Shown in pieces: positions 40,293 to 47,811 of a stretch of 64,000 nt of DNA. A program made the position numbers and the translations under genes. Under the pieces are notes generated by a model. The model did no database searches. It saw only the letters and a list, made by a program, of their open reading frames with translations, and was not told the DNA's origin. Within the stretch, counting starts at the first letter, position 1, and each line of letters begins with the position of its first letter. Source of the stretch: Streptomyces olivochromogenes (GTDB lineage: Bacteria > Actinomycetota > Actinomycetes > Streptomycetales > Streptomycetaceae); contig NZ_KQ948456.1 in the NCBI RefSeq assembly GCF_001514115.1, positions 62,001 to 126,000 of the forward strand. The letters run 5' to 3'.

Positions 40293-41021
40293 ATGCTCGA
40301 ACTCCGCTACTCCGCACTTTCCGACACCGGTCTGGTCCGTCCGGCCAACCAGGACACGGCCCACGCGGGCGCCCGCGTCCTCGCCGTGGCCGACGGCTTC
40401 GGCGCGAGCGGCGCGCCCGCCAGTACGGCGGCCGTGCAGGCCCTGAAGTCCCTGGACGGCGAACCCCTTCCGGGCGGGAGCGTCCTCAACCTTCTGGAGG
40501 ACGCCGTACAGGGAGCCGCGCGGGCGGTCCAGGAAGCCGCACCGGGCAAGGACGACGGCACCACCCTCACCGCCATGGTGTGGACCGGATCCCAGCTCGG
40601 GCTGGTCCACATCGGCGACTCCCGCGCCTATCTGCTGCGCGACGGCGAGCTGTTCCGGATCACGCACGACCACACCATGGTCCAGTCGATGATCGACGAG
40701 GGCCGGCTCACGCCGGAGGAGGCCGTCGTCCATCCCCAACGTGCCCTGCTCCTGAAGGCGCTCACCGGCGGCGCCGACCCCGTCGTACCCGATCTGCGGT
40801 TGTGCGACGCCCTGCCCGGGGACCGCTACCTGCTCTGCTCGGACGGGCTCTCCACCGTCGTGGCGGACGAGGAGCTCCGGCGACTGCTGGGCTCGGCCCC
40901 GGCCCCCGACGCGGCGGTACGGTCCCTCGTCGAAGCCGCGATCGACGGCGGCGGGCCCGACAACGTGAGCTGTGTGGTGGCCGACGTGGTGGAGGCCGAC
41001 AGGGGTCAACGGCTCGGCTGA
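40293..41021 (+). CDS. PP2C-type Ser/Thr protein phosphatase
   Basis: A 242-residue metal-dependent phosphatase, single cytosolic domain. Metal-binding and core motifs are VRPANQDTAHA, LAVADGFGASG, DGTTLTAMVW, HIGDSRAYLLRDGEL, LLCSDGLSTVV and GGPDNVSCVV. ATG 40293 follows AGGAAGGA; upstream in-frame residues look like leader DNA. It removes phosphates from Ser/Thr kinases' targets. It converges with the MAB_1171c-type operon, overlapping it by 16 bp. No kinase gene nearby. Confidence 0.94.
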   Translation: MLELRYSALSDTGLVRPANQDTAHAGARVLAVADGFGASGAPASTAAVQALKSLDGEPLPGGSVLNLLEDAVQGAARAVQEAAPGKDDGTTLTAMVWTGSQLGLVHIGDSRAYLLRDGELFRITHDHTMVQSMIDEGRLTPEEAVVHPQRALLLKALTGGADPVVPDLRLCDALPGDRYLLCSDGLSTVVADEELRRLLGSAPAPDAAVRSLVEAAIDGGGPDNVSCVVADVVEADRGQRLG

Positions 41022-42247
41022 CTCAGGGTGGGGTCCGGCACGCTCTGCGCCGAGGCGGCCGCGGCCTCGCGTACCGCCCGGATGTCGGCGGGGTGGCGCA
41101 GGGCCCGGGACACGGCGTCGATCTCCGCCAGCAGGTTCTCCGTGTCCGGGGTGTTGAGGGGCACGGCGGTGTCGTCCCGGCGGGTGCGCCTCCTGGTCTC
41201 GATGGCGTCCTGGACGGTCACGGCGTGGGCGAGGGCCCCCGCCCGGCCGGCCCCGAAGCCGAGGCCGAGGGCGGCGGCGTACGCCCTCCGCCGGAGGTCC
41301 TCGTCGATGAACCGGGACAGGTGCAGCAGCGCGTCCCGGATGAACGTCTCGCGGCGCGTCAGGCGCAGTTCGGGGGTGGCGCGGAGTCTGAAGGGGACGC
41401 GCCCGCCGCCCGTGACGGTGCCCATCAGGCGGTACAGGGGGCGCAGGTGCCAGTGGCCGAGCCGGGTGCGAACGCGGCGGTGCAGAAACTGGCCGGTGTG
41501 CGGAAGGATGAAGCCGACGGCGATGAGGATGGCGGAGAGGCAGGCGACCGGCGGCGCGAGCCCGGTGCTGAGCCAGTCGAGGTCGTGGCCGGTCCAGCGG
41601 GCGACGACGGCGCAGAACTTGGCGCTGTCGTAGAGCAGGTTCATCACATAGCCGGCGCCGAGGAACTTCAGACCGCCGCGCAGCCAGACGTCGAGTCCGC
41701 CGGCGCGGATCCAGTTCCAGATCAGTTTGGACGTGATCAGGCCGGCCACGGTGTGCGCGAGCAGGTAGAGCACGATCTCTTCGCGCATGAAGGGGGTGTT
41801 GGCGTAGTACGTGTCGAGGTCCCGTATCCGCTCGACGGGGACGTCGGCGAGCGCGAACAGCACCCACAGTGCGACGATCACGCTCGCGTAGGCGGTGACC
41901 ACCCAGCGGGTGGCGCGGCGGGTGACGCCGGAGCGGTCGGAGATGCCGTTGCGCCATGCGGTGATCAGGAGCAGGCAGGCGCCGCAGAACGCGGTGATGA
42001 GGCTGTAGACCAGGGGGGCCGCGATGTTCGGTACGCCGGTGACGCGGTTGGTCCGGGCGATGGTCGCCGGTGCCGCGAAGACGAAGACGCCGCAGGCGAG
42101 CACGAGCAGGCCGCCGACGGCCCGCAGCAGCGGGTCCTTCCACAGCTTGACGATGCTGGGCAGTTTGATCGCCAGCGCGGCGGTGAGGACCGCCGTCGGG
42201 ATCCAGAAGGAGATGTAGAACCCGGCGAAGAAGCGGGAAGGGTTCAT
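41006..42247 (-). CDS. MAB_1171c-family putative membrane transporter
   Basis: A 413-residue protein with about seven N-terminal helices (residues 8-250: FYISFWIPTAVLTAALAI, AVGGLLVLACGVFVF, PLVYSLITAFCGACLLLI, WVVTAYASVIVALWVLFALAD). A cytoplasmic C-terminal domain of about 160 residues follows (LRATPELRLTRRETFIRDALLHL). Actinobacterial MAB_1171c proteins typically follow an HTH and an ImmA/IrrE-like gene, as here. The sensing/transport role is unproven. It starts 6 bp after the metallopeptidase-like gene stop. Confidence 0.85.
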   Translation of the reverse strand: MNPSRFFAGFYISFWIPTAVLTAALAIKLPSIVKLWKDPLLRAVGGLLVLACGVFVFAAPATIARTNRVTGVPNIAAPLVYSLITAFCGACLLLITAWRNGISDRSGVTRRATRWVVTAYASVIVALWVLFALADVPVERIRDLDTYYANTPFMREEIVLYLLAHTVAGLITSKLIWNWIRAGGLDVWLRGGLKFLGAGYVMNLLYDSAKFCAVVARWTGHDLDWLSTGLAPPVACLSAILIAVGFILPHTGQFLHRRVRTRLGHWHLRPLYRLMGTVTGGGRVPFRLRATPELRLTRRETFIRDALLHLSRFIDEDLRRRAYAAALGLGFGAGRAGALAHAVTVQDAIETRRRTRRDDTAVPLNTPDTENLLAEIDAVSRALRHPADIRAVREAAAASAQSVPDPTLSQPSR

Positions 42248-42253
42248 CGCCGG

Positions 42254-42877
42254 TCAGTCCGTGGGTCCGCGGTAGCCCAGGGAGGCCTGGATGGCCTGTC
42301 CGACCGGGTTGACGGGGCCCTTCGTACGCGGGCCGGTCACCCAGGAGCGGAAGACGCTGGCGAGGTGCAGGCCGAAGTCCTCCGCCTCGGCCTCGTCGGC
42401 CTCGTGCGAGCCGTTGCGGGCGGCGACGGTGAGCGCGATCTCCTGCCAGCCGGGGTCGTCGGACAGTGCGCTGGCGGCGGCCGCACCGGCGTAGTGGTGG
42501 GGGGAGTGGGAGTGCCCCGCCATCATGTGCCACAACTCGTGGCCGAGTATGACGAGTTGCTGCACCGTCTCGGCGCGTTCCTCGACGATGACGAGGTCGA
42601 AGTCGTGGAACTCCATCCACAGCCCGGTGACTTCGATCTCGTCCGGGAAGCGCTCGAAGCGGAGCTGGATGGGGCGGTCGTCGCGGCGCCGGCTCATCTC
42701 CTGGCAGAGGGCCTCGGCCAACTCCCGTACGTCCACGGGCGCGTCGAGTCGTTTCTTCAGCGTGCGGGTGAGCTCGACGGCGAGGCCGCGCATCTCGGAG
42801 TCGGCCCGGCGGGAGAGGAGAACGGCGGCGCGCTTCCACGCGCGGCGGACCGGCCGCATCTTGAGGAAGGGTTTCAC
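42254..42877 (-). CDS. ImmA/IrrE-like putative metallopeptidase ('toxin' family)
   Basis: A 207-residue protein with zinc motif HELWH (in LVILGHELWHMMAGHSH, about residues 112-116), preceded by FHDFDLVIVEERAE and followed by a helical C-terminus. ImmA/IrrE proteins cleave a cognate repressor; in Streptomyces this type is often labelled toxin component. Its start overlaps the upstream small regulator (ATGA), consistent with the regulator being its substrate or partner. Confidence 0.85.
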   Translation of the reverse strand: MKPFLKMRPVRRAWKRAAVLLSRRADSEMRGLAVELTRTLKKRLDAPVDVRELAEALCQEMSRRRDDRPIQLRFERFPDEIEVTGLWMEFHDFDLVIVEERAETVQQLVILGHELWHMMAGHSHSPHHYAGAAAASALSDDPGWQEIALTVAARNGSHEADEAEAEDFGLHLASVFRSWVTGPRTKGPVNPVGQAIQASLGYRGPTD

Positions 42878-43194
42878 CGTTCCGCCTCCTCGCTCTCGCT
42901 GATCGGCAGACCCTCGAGCATGAGCGTGAGCGCCTCCTGCCTGCGGGGTGTCAGCCGCCGGCCCCGCAGCGCGAGCGTGAGCTCAACGGCGACAAGATGC
43001 CGAACGTGCCCGACCTCACCCGGCTCGCGGAGTTCTTCCGCGTCGAGGAGTGCCCGGACCTCCCCCTCGGCCAGGGCCGTCCTTCTCGACAACTCCCCCA
43101 CGTCGAGGACCTCCCCGCGATCGAGGCCCTGCTCGGCGAGGTGCGCGTCGAGACGCGCGAGAGTCTCGCGAAGAGGAGTCAGCGACGCACTCAC
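42874..43194 (-). CDS. Small regulator-like protein of the ImmA/MAB_1171c operon
   Basis: A 106-residue helical protein (DVGELSRRTALAEGEVRALLDAEE, then VRHLVAVELTLALRGRRLT). This looks like a short or degenerate HTH of the XRE kind. GTG 43194 lies 8 bp after GGGAG. First gene of a three-gene chain, downstream of a bipartite inverted repeat at 43280. By position it should be the DNA-binding member, but the HTH call is inferred. Confidence 0.65.
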   Translation of the reverse strand: MSASLTPLRETLARLDAHLAEQGLDRGEVLDVGELSRRTALAEGEVRALLDAEELREPGEVGHVRHLVAVELTLALRGRRLTPRRQEALTLMLEGLPISESEEAER

Positions 43195-43279
43195 CCATGC
43201 ACTCCCGGCAGTTGATCCGTCAAGTTCTCACGCTGTGGGCCGAGACTACGGTCCCCGGCCGGGCCCGCGCCATGCCTTC

Positions 43280-43313
43280 CGAACGACCGTTCCCAGTTCA
43301 GGAACGATCGCTC
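43280..43313. promoter_or_regulatory. Bipartite inverted repeat before the small-regulator operon
   Basis: GAACGACCGTTCC (43281-43293) and GGAACGATCGCTC (43301-43313) are inverted copies with two mismatches across 7 bp. Each half is itself nearly palindromic, as expected for cooperative dimer binding. It lies about 90 bp upstream of GTG 43194. Confidence 0.5.
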
Positions 43314-43344
43314 CCGTGCAGCGGGACAGCCGGAATCGCCCCGG

Positions 43345-43785
43345 CTAACGGGGCATGAAGCGACCCAGTTCCCGCGATCTCTCCCCCAGTCGTGACTCCC
43401 AGGTGCCGCCTTCCGGCGGGGCGGACATCCCGGTGAGAGCCGAGATCTGCACATTCTCCGACGGGCCGTCCGGAGCGACACCGAGCCGTGCCCAGTCCAC
43501 CTCGACCCCGCCGCGTTCCGCGAGAACCAGCACCGTGGCCGCGAAGCCCTCGGAGAGGGCCAGCATGACGGCGTGACTCGTTCTTCGATGCCACGCCAGC
43601 AGCGCGTCGACGAAGACCGCGAAGGCGTCCCGGTCGATCCGGCTCTCGTCGTTCACCATCGGCCCGATACCCGACGGCAGTTCCAACTCCGCCTCGAAAA
43701 GTGCCACTTGACGAAGAAACAAACGGGACGCCCCATTAGAGGGATTCCACAGGGTCTCGTCACCCATGTCGTAGTCCTGGCTCAT
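43345..43785 (-). CDS. DUF6086-like protein
   Basis: A 146-residue soluble protein: YDMGDETLWNPSNGASRLFL, FEAELELPSGIGPM, FAVFVDALLAWHRRTSHAVMLALSEGF, terminal RELGRFMPR. This resembles actinobacterial DUF6086 proteins, which I associate with polymorphic-toxin/immunity or WXG-like contexts. GAGGTGG precedes ATG 43785. Same strand as the small-regulator operon but separated by its promoter region. Function unknown. Confidence 0.75.
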   Translation of the reverse strand: MSQDYDMGDETLWNPSNGASRLFLRQVALFEAELELPSGIGPMVNDESRIDRDAFAVFVDALLAWHRRTSHAVMLALSEGFAATVLVLAERGGVEVDWARLGVAPDGPSENVQISALTGMSAPPEGGTWESRLGERSRELGRFMPR

Positions 43786-43850
43786 GCCGCCACCTCGTTC
43801 CATCGCGGCGGACCAGCGTAACCAGCCCCGGCCGGCCCGTCCCGGCGACC

Positions 43851-44504
43851 ATGATCTCCTCCATGTCGATCTCAGGAACGGACGCCCACGCCGCCACGGA
43901 CCCCGCCACCCTTCCCCCACTCGTCCGACGGGCCCTCACCTCCGCGCGTCACCACGGCTTCGCGCACGCGTGCCGTCCGGAGCAGGGCCGTCTGCTGCAC
44001 GCGTTGGCGGGCGGTGCCCGGGAGCGGATCGGTGAGACGGGTACGGGGTGCGGGGTGGGGCTCGCGTGGCTGGCGTCGGGGGCACGCGAGGGCGTACGGC
44101 TGTTCAGCGTGGAGCGCGACGCCGAGCGGGCCCGGGTCGCGGCCGAGGTCTTCGCCGACCGGCCCGAGGTCGAGGTGATCCACGGCGACTGGCGGCGGAT
44201 CGCGGAGCACGGCCCGTACGACCTGCTGGTCCTGGACGGCGGCGGCACCGGCAAGACGCCGGGCGACGACCCGGCCGACCCCGCCCGTCTGCTGACTCCG
44301 GGCGGCACGATGGTGGTCGATGACTTCACCCCGGCCACCGGATGGCCGCCCCTGCACGAAGGCGGCCCCGACCGGGCCCGGCTGCACTGGCTGGAGCATG
44401 CCGCCCTGCACACGGTCGAACTCCGCCTCGCCGAGGACCTCGCCACGCTGGTGGGCACGCGGCGACGGCTCGCCCCGGCGGGGTCGAGCTCGTCATCGGA
44501 GTGA
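43851..44504 (+). CDS. O-methyltransferase-like class I SAM protein
   Basis: A 217-residue methyltransferase of the CmcI/type 3-like group: ERIGETGTGCGVGLAWLASG (motif I, about 58-77), LFSVERDAERARVAAEVF, VIHGDWRRIAEHGPYDLLVLDGG, LLTPGGTMVVDDFTP. Start ATG 43851 or 43863; neither has a clear ribosome site. It precedes matB by 97 bp; any link is unclear. Confidence 0.87.
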   Translation: MISSMSISGTDAHAATDPATLPPLVRRALTSARHHGFAHACRPEQGRLLHALAGGARERIGETGTGCGVGLAWLASGAREGVRLFSVERDAERARVAAEVFADRPEVEVIHGDWRRIAEHGPYDLLVLDGGGTGKTPGDDPADPARLLTPGGTMVVDDFTPATGWPPLHEGGPDRARLHWLEHAALHTVELRLAEDLATLVGTRRRLAPAGSSSSSE

Positions 44505-44601
44505 GCGCGGCGGCGGGTTTGCCTCGGGCTGGTGTAGGAACGGTGGTGACTGTCACGGCAGCACGTCCTCCAGCAGGTCCCTACGGCAAGGAGTACCCCG
44601 C

Positions 44602-46137
44602 GTGTCCTCCCTCTTCCCCGCCCTGGTCAGCGGTTCGACCGCACGGCGGCCCGCCCTGCGTTTCGGCGACCGGTCACTGACGTACGCGGAGCTCGCCGCC
44701 TCGGCGGGTGAGCTGGCCGCTCGGCTCGACGGCCGGGAGAGGGTCGCCGTGTGGGCGACGCCGTCCCTGGAGACCGCCGTCGGGGTCGTCGCCGCGCTGC
44801 TCGCCGGGGTGCCCGCCGTACCGCTCAACCCCAAGTCGGGAGAGGGCGAACTGGGGCACATTCTGGGCGACAGCGCGCCGTCACTGGTACTGGTCGAGCC
44901 GGGCGTCGAACTTCCCTCGCCCGTGAGCGATGTGGAGCGCCTCGACGTCCAGGTGGGCGTCGCCGGTCAGGACGCCCAGGCAAGCCCTGGCGCCGCCGCG
45001 CGCCCCGGCACCGAACCGGACGACCCCACCGCTCCCGCCCTCATCGTCTACACCTCCGGCACCACCGGTCCGCCCAAGGGTGCCGTCATCCCGCGGCGCG
45101 CCATCGCCTCGACCCTGGACGCGCTGGCCGACGCCTGGCAGTGGACCGGCGACGACGTGCTCGTGCACGGACTGCCGCTCTTCCATGTGCACGGGCTGAT
45201 CCTGGGCATCCTCGGCCCGCTGCGGCGCGGCGCTGCGGTGCGGCATCTGGGCAGGTTCAGCACGGAGGGCGTGACACGGGAGCTGGGCGCGGGCGCGACG
45301 ATGCTGTTCGGGGTGCCGACGATGTACCACCGGCTCGCCGAGGCGCTGGTCGAGGACACCGAACTGGCCAAGGCGCTCGGCGCGGCGCGGCTGCTCGTGT
45401 CCGGTTCCGCCGCGCTGCCGGTGCACGACCACGAGCGGATCACGGCCGCGACCGGACGCCGGGTCGTCGAGCGGTACGGCATGACCGAGACCCTCATGAA
45501 CACCAGCGTGCGGGTGGACGGGGAACCCCGGCCCGGCACCGTCGGAGTGCCGCTGCCCGGCGTCGACGTGCGGCTCGTCGAGGAGGACGGGACGACGATC
45601 GCCTCGTACGACGCCGACGGCACTCCCACCGGTACGCCGGACGGCGAGACCGTCGGCGAGATCCAGGTCCGGGGGCCGAACCTCTTCACCGAGTACCTGA
45701 ACCGGCCCGACGCGACCACCGCCGCGTTCACCGAGGACGGCTGGTTCCGCACCGGCGACATGGCGGTCGTCGACCCCGACGGCTCGGTACGCATCGTCGG
45801 CCGCAAGGCCACCGACCTGATCAAGAGCGGCGGCTACAAGATCGGCGCCGGGGAGATCGAGAACGCGCTCCTTGAGCTTCCGGCGGTGCGCGAGGCCGCC
45901 GTCACCGGTGAGCCCGACGAGGACCTGGGCGAGCGGATCGTGGCCTGGATCGTCCCCACCGACCCCGAGGACCCGCCCGGCGCCGAGGAGTTGGCCGACC
46001 ACGTGGCCCGCCGCCTCGCCCCGCACAAACGCCCACGGGCCGTGCGCTTCCTCACGTCGCTCCCGCGCAACGACATGGGCAAGATTCTCAAGCGAGCCCT
46101 CCCCGACGCCGTCACAAAGGCCCCTGAGCATGACTGA
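44602..46137 (+). CDS. matB: Malonyl-CoA synthetase MatB
   Basis: A 511-residue acyl-CoA ligase that activates malonate (and related diacids) with ATP and CoA, supplying extender units. AMP-binding motifs are YTSGTTGPPKGAVIPRR (about 153-169), YGMTETLMNT, GWFRTGDMAV and C-terminal RNDMGKILKR (catalytic Lys near 500). Wording closely follows the S. coelicolor MatB (SCO2444) as I recall it (PLFHVHGLILGILGPLRRG). GTG 44602 lies after AAGGAG. Stop overlaps the carboxyltransferase start by 8 bp, linking the two activities. Confidence 0.94.
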   Translation: MSSLFPALVSGSTARRPALRFGDRSLTYAELAASAGELAARLDGRERVAVWATPSLETAVGVVAALLAGVPAVPLNPKSGEGELGHILGDSAPSLVLVEPGVELPSPVSDVERLDVQVGVAGQDAQASPGAAARPGTEPDDPTAPALIVYTSGTTGPPKGAVIPRRAIASTLDALADAWQWTGDDVLVHGLPLFHVHGLILGILGPLRRGAAVRHLGRFSTEGVTRELGAGATMLFGVPTMYHRLAEALVEDTELAKALGAARLLVSGSAALPVHDHERITAATGRRVVERYGMTETLMNTSVRVDGEPRPGTVGVPLPGVDVRLVEEDGTTIASYDADGTPTGTPDGETVGEIQVRGPNLFTEYLNRPDATTAAFTEDGWFRTGDMAVVDPDGSVRIVGRKATDLIKSGGYKIGAGEIENALLELPAVREAAVTGEPDEDLGERIVAWIVPTDPEDPPGAEELADHVARRLAPHKRPRAVRFLTSLPRNDMGKILKRALPDAVTKAPEHD

Positions 46138-47722
46138 GCGTTTCTCCGCCCGCGAGGCCATCGCCCTGGCCGGCGACGAGTTCCGTGAACTACCCGTTCC
46201 CATGAGGGAGTTCAAACCGGACGGTCCCCTGTCCTGGCAGGGGTACGACGACTCGCGCCGCCGCGCCCTCACCCGTACCGGCGAGGACGAGTCCGTCGTC
46301 TGCGGCACCGCGGTCATCGGCTCCGCCCGCGTCGTACTGATCGCCTTCGAGTTCGGCTTCCTCGGCGGCTCGCTCGGCGAACGCACCGGCGACCGCGTCG
46401 AGGCGGCCTACGCCCACGCCCGCGCGCACCGCCTGCCCGTCGTCTCGCTCGTCGCGACGGGCGGCAGCCGGATGCAGGAGGGCATGCTCGCACTCACCCA
46501 ACTCCAGCGCGTGGCACGGCAGTCGGCGCTCGCCCGGGAGGCGGGGCTGCCGCAGATCGCCGTGCTGCGGGATCCGACGACGGGCGGCGGCTGGGCGACG
46601 CTGGGTGCGGGCGCCGACGTGACCCTGGCGTTGCCCGGCGCCCAGGTCGGCTTCGCCGGCTCCCGGGTCCGCCCGCCCGACGCGGACCCGGCGGCGTACA
46701 CGGCCGAGGCCCAGGTGACGGCGGGCGCGGTGGACGCCGTCGTAAGAGAGGAGGAGCTACGCGAGACGCTGGCGCTGTGGCTGGCCCTGCTGACCGCTCC
46801 CGCGACCGAAGCCGGGAGCGAGGCTGAATCCGAGCCCGAGTCCAGAGGCGTGACCGAGCCCGGAGGCGTGGCCGGGACCGAGTCCGGAGACGTGGCCGAG
46901 ACCGAGTCCGAGACCGGAGACGTGGCCGAGACCGGAGACGTGGCCGAGACCGGAGACGTGGCCGGGACCGAGTCCGAGCCCAGAGGCGTGGCCGAGCCCG
47001 GGACCGAGTCCGAGCCCGGAGGCGTGGCCGCGTCCAAGCCCGCGGCCGGGGGCGAGGTCGAGGCCGTTCCTCCGCCGAACGCCCTCGGCACCCCCGGCCT
47101 CCCCGCCACCGGCTGGGACGCCGTCCGGCGCGCCCGCTCCACCGAACGCCCCCGGGCCGCCGCCTACCTGGACGCCTACTTCTCGCGTCGCGCCGCGATC
47201 AGCGGCGACCGTTGCGGCGGCAGTGACGACGGCATGCTGTGCGGGTTCGGTTCCGGCCCCGCGGGGCGGACCGTGGCGTACGCCGCCCAGTGCGGGACCG
47301 CGACCCGCCCCGCCGGATACCGCACCGCCGCCCGGCTGATCCGGCTCGCCGGCCGGCTCGGCTTCCCCGTACTGACGCTGGTGGACACCCCGGGCGCCGC
47401 CAACGACGCGCAGGCCGAGCGGCAGGGCGCGGGCTCGGCGATCGCCGACCTGTTCGCGGCGGTGGCCACCGCCCGTACGCCCGTCACCACCCTGGTGATC
47501 GGCGAGGGCGGCTCGGGCGGCGCGCTCGCGCTCGCCGCGCCCGGCAACACCTGGGCCACGCCGGACAGCTACTTCTCCGTCATCGCGCCGGAGCTCGCGG
47601 CCGCGATCCTCAAACGCCCGGCGAGCGAGGTGCGCGACACGGCGGACCAACTCCGCATCCGGCCGCAGGACTTGGTGGAGCTGGGTGTGATCCGGGGCAT
47701 CGTGGAACACGCGGGGCACTGA
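46130..47722 (+). CDS. Fused carboxyltransferase with repetitive linker
   Basis: A 530-residue protein with both halves of an acyl-CoA carboxyltransferase/crotonase fold. The N-half (about 35-225) has FEFGFLGGSLGERTGDRVEAAY and ATGGSRMQEGMLALTQL. The C-half (about 340-525) has CGFGSGPAGRTVAYAAQ, VDTPGAANDAQAERQG and EGGSGGALALA. About 90 residues between them are low-complexity SEPESRGV/GDVAETG-type repeats (46801-47050). Domain order beta-alpha resembles fused AccDA or malonate decarboxylase beta/gamma. No biotin carrier is encoded nearby, so the substrate could be free or acyl-CoA malonyl groups made by MatB. Role inferred. Confidence 0.85.
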   Translation: MTERFSAREAIALAGDEFRELPVPMREFKPDGPLSWQGYDDSRRRALTRTGEDESVVCGTAVIGSARVVLIAFEFGFLGGSLGERTGDRVEAAYAHARAHRLPVVSLVATGGSRMQEGMLALTQLQRVARQSALAREAGLPQIAVLRDPTTGGGWATLGAGADVTLALPGAQVGFAGSRVRPPDADPAAYTAEAQVTAGAVDAVVREEELRETLALWLALLTAPATEAGSEAESEPESRGVTEPGGVAGTESGDVAETESETGDVAETGDVAETGDVAGTESEPRGVAEPGTESEPGGVAASKPAAGGEVEAVPPPNALGTPGLPATGWDAVRRARSTERPRAAAYLDAYFSRRAAISGDRCGGSDDGMLCGFGSGPAGRTVAYAAQCGTATRPAGYRTAARLIRLAGRLGFPVLTLVDTPGAANDAQAERQGAGSAIADLFAAVATARTPVTTLVIGEGGSGGALALAAPGNTWATPDSYFSVIAPELAAAILKRPASEVRDTADQLRIRPQDLVELGVIRGIVEHAGH

Positions 47723-47747
47723 GCGCCCCACCCTGCGGTGACGCCGC

Positions 47748-47789
47748 GGCGGCGCCGGCTCCCCCCTCCCAAGGGGAACCGGCGCCGCC
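47748..47789. terminator. Bidirectional terminator between convergent genes
   Basis: GGCGGCGCCGG (47748-47758) pairs with CCGGCGCCGCC (47779-47789), and TCCCC with GGGGA inside, around a CCTCCCA-type loop. It lies 26 bp after the carboxyltransferase stop and 23 bp after the protease stop from the other side. No U-tract. Confidence 0.75.
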
Positions 47790-47811
47790 CGTTCAGAGGG
47801 GACGGGGCGGG

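Noticed and set aside
40007..43348. Long plus-strand frame covering the dispersed repeat, PP2C and the MAB_1171c operon
   Set aside because: It begins inside an extragenic repeat and lies in a different frame from the evident PP2C gene.
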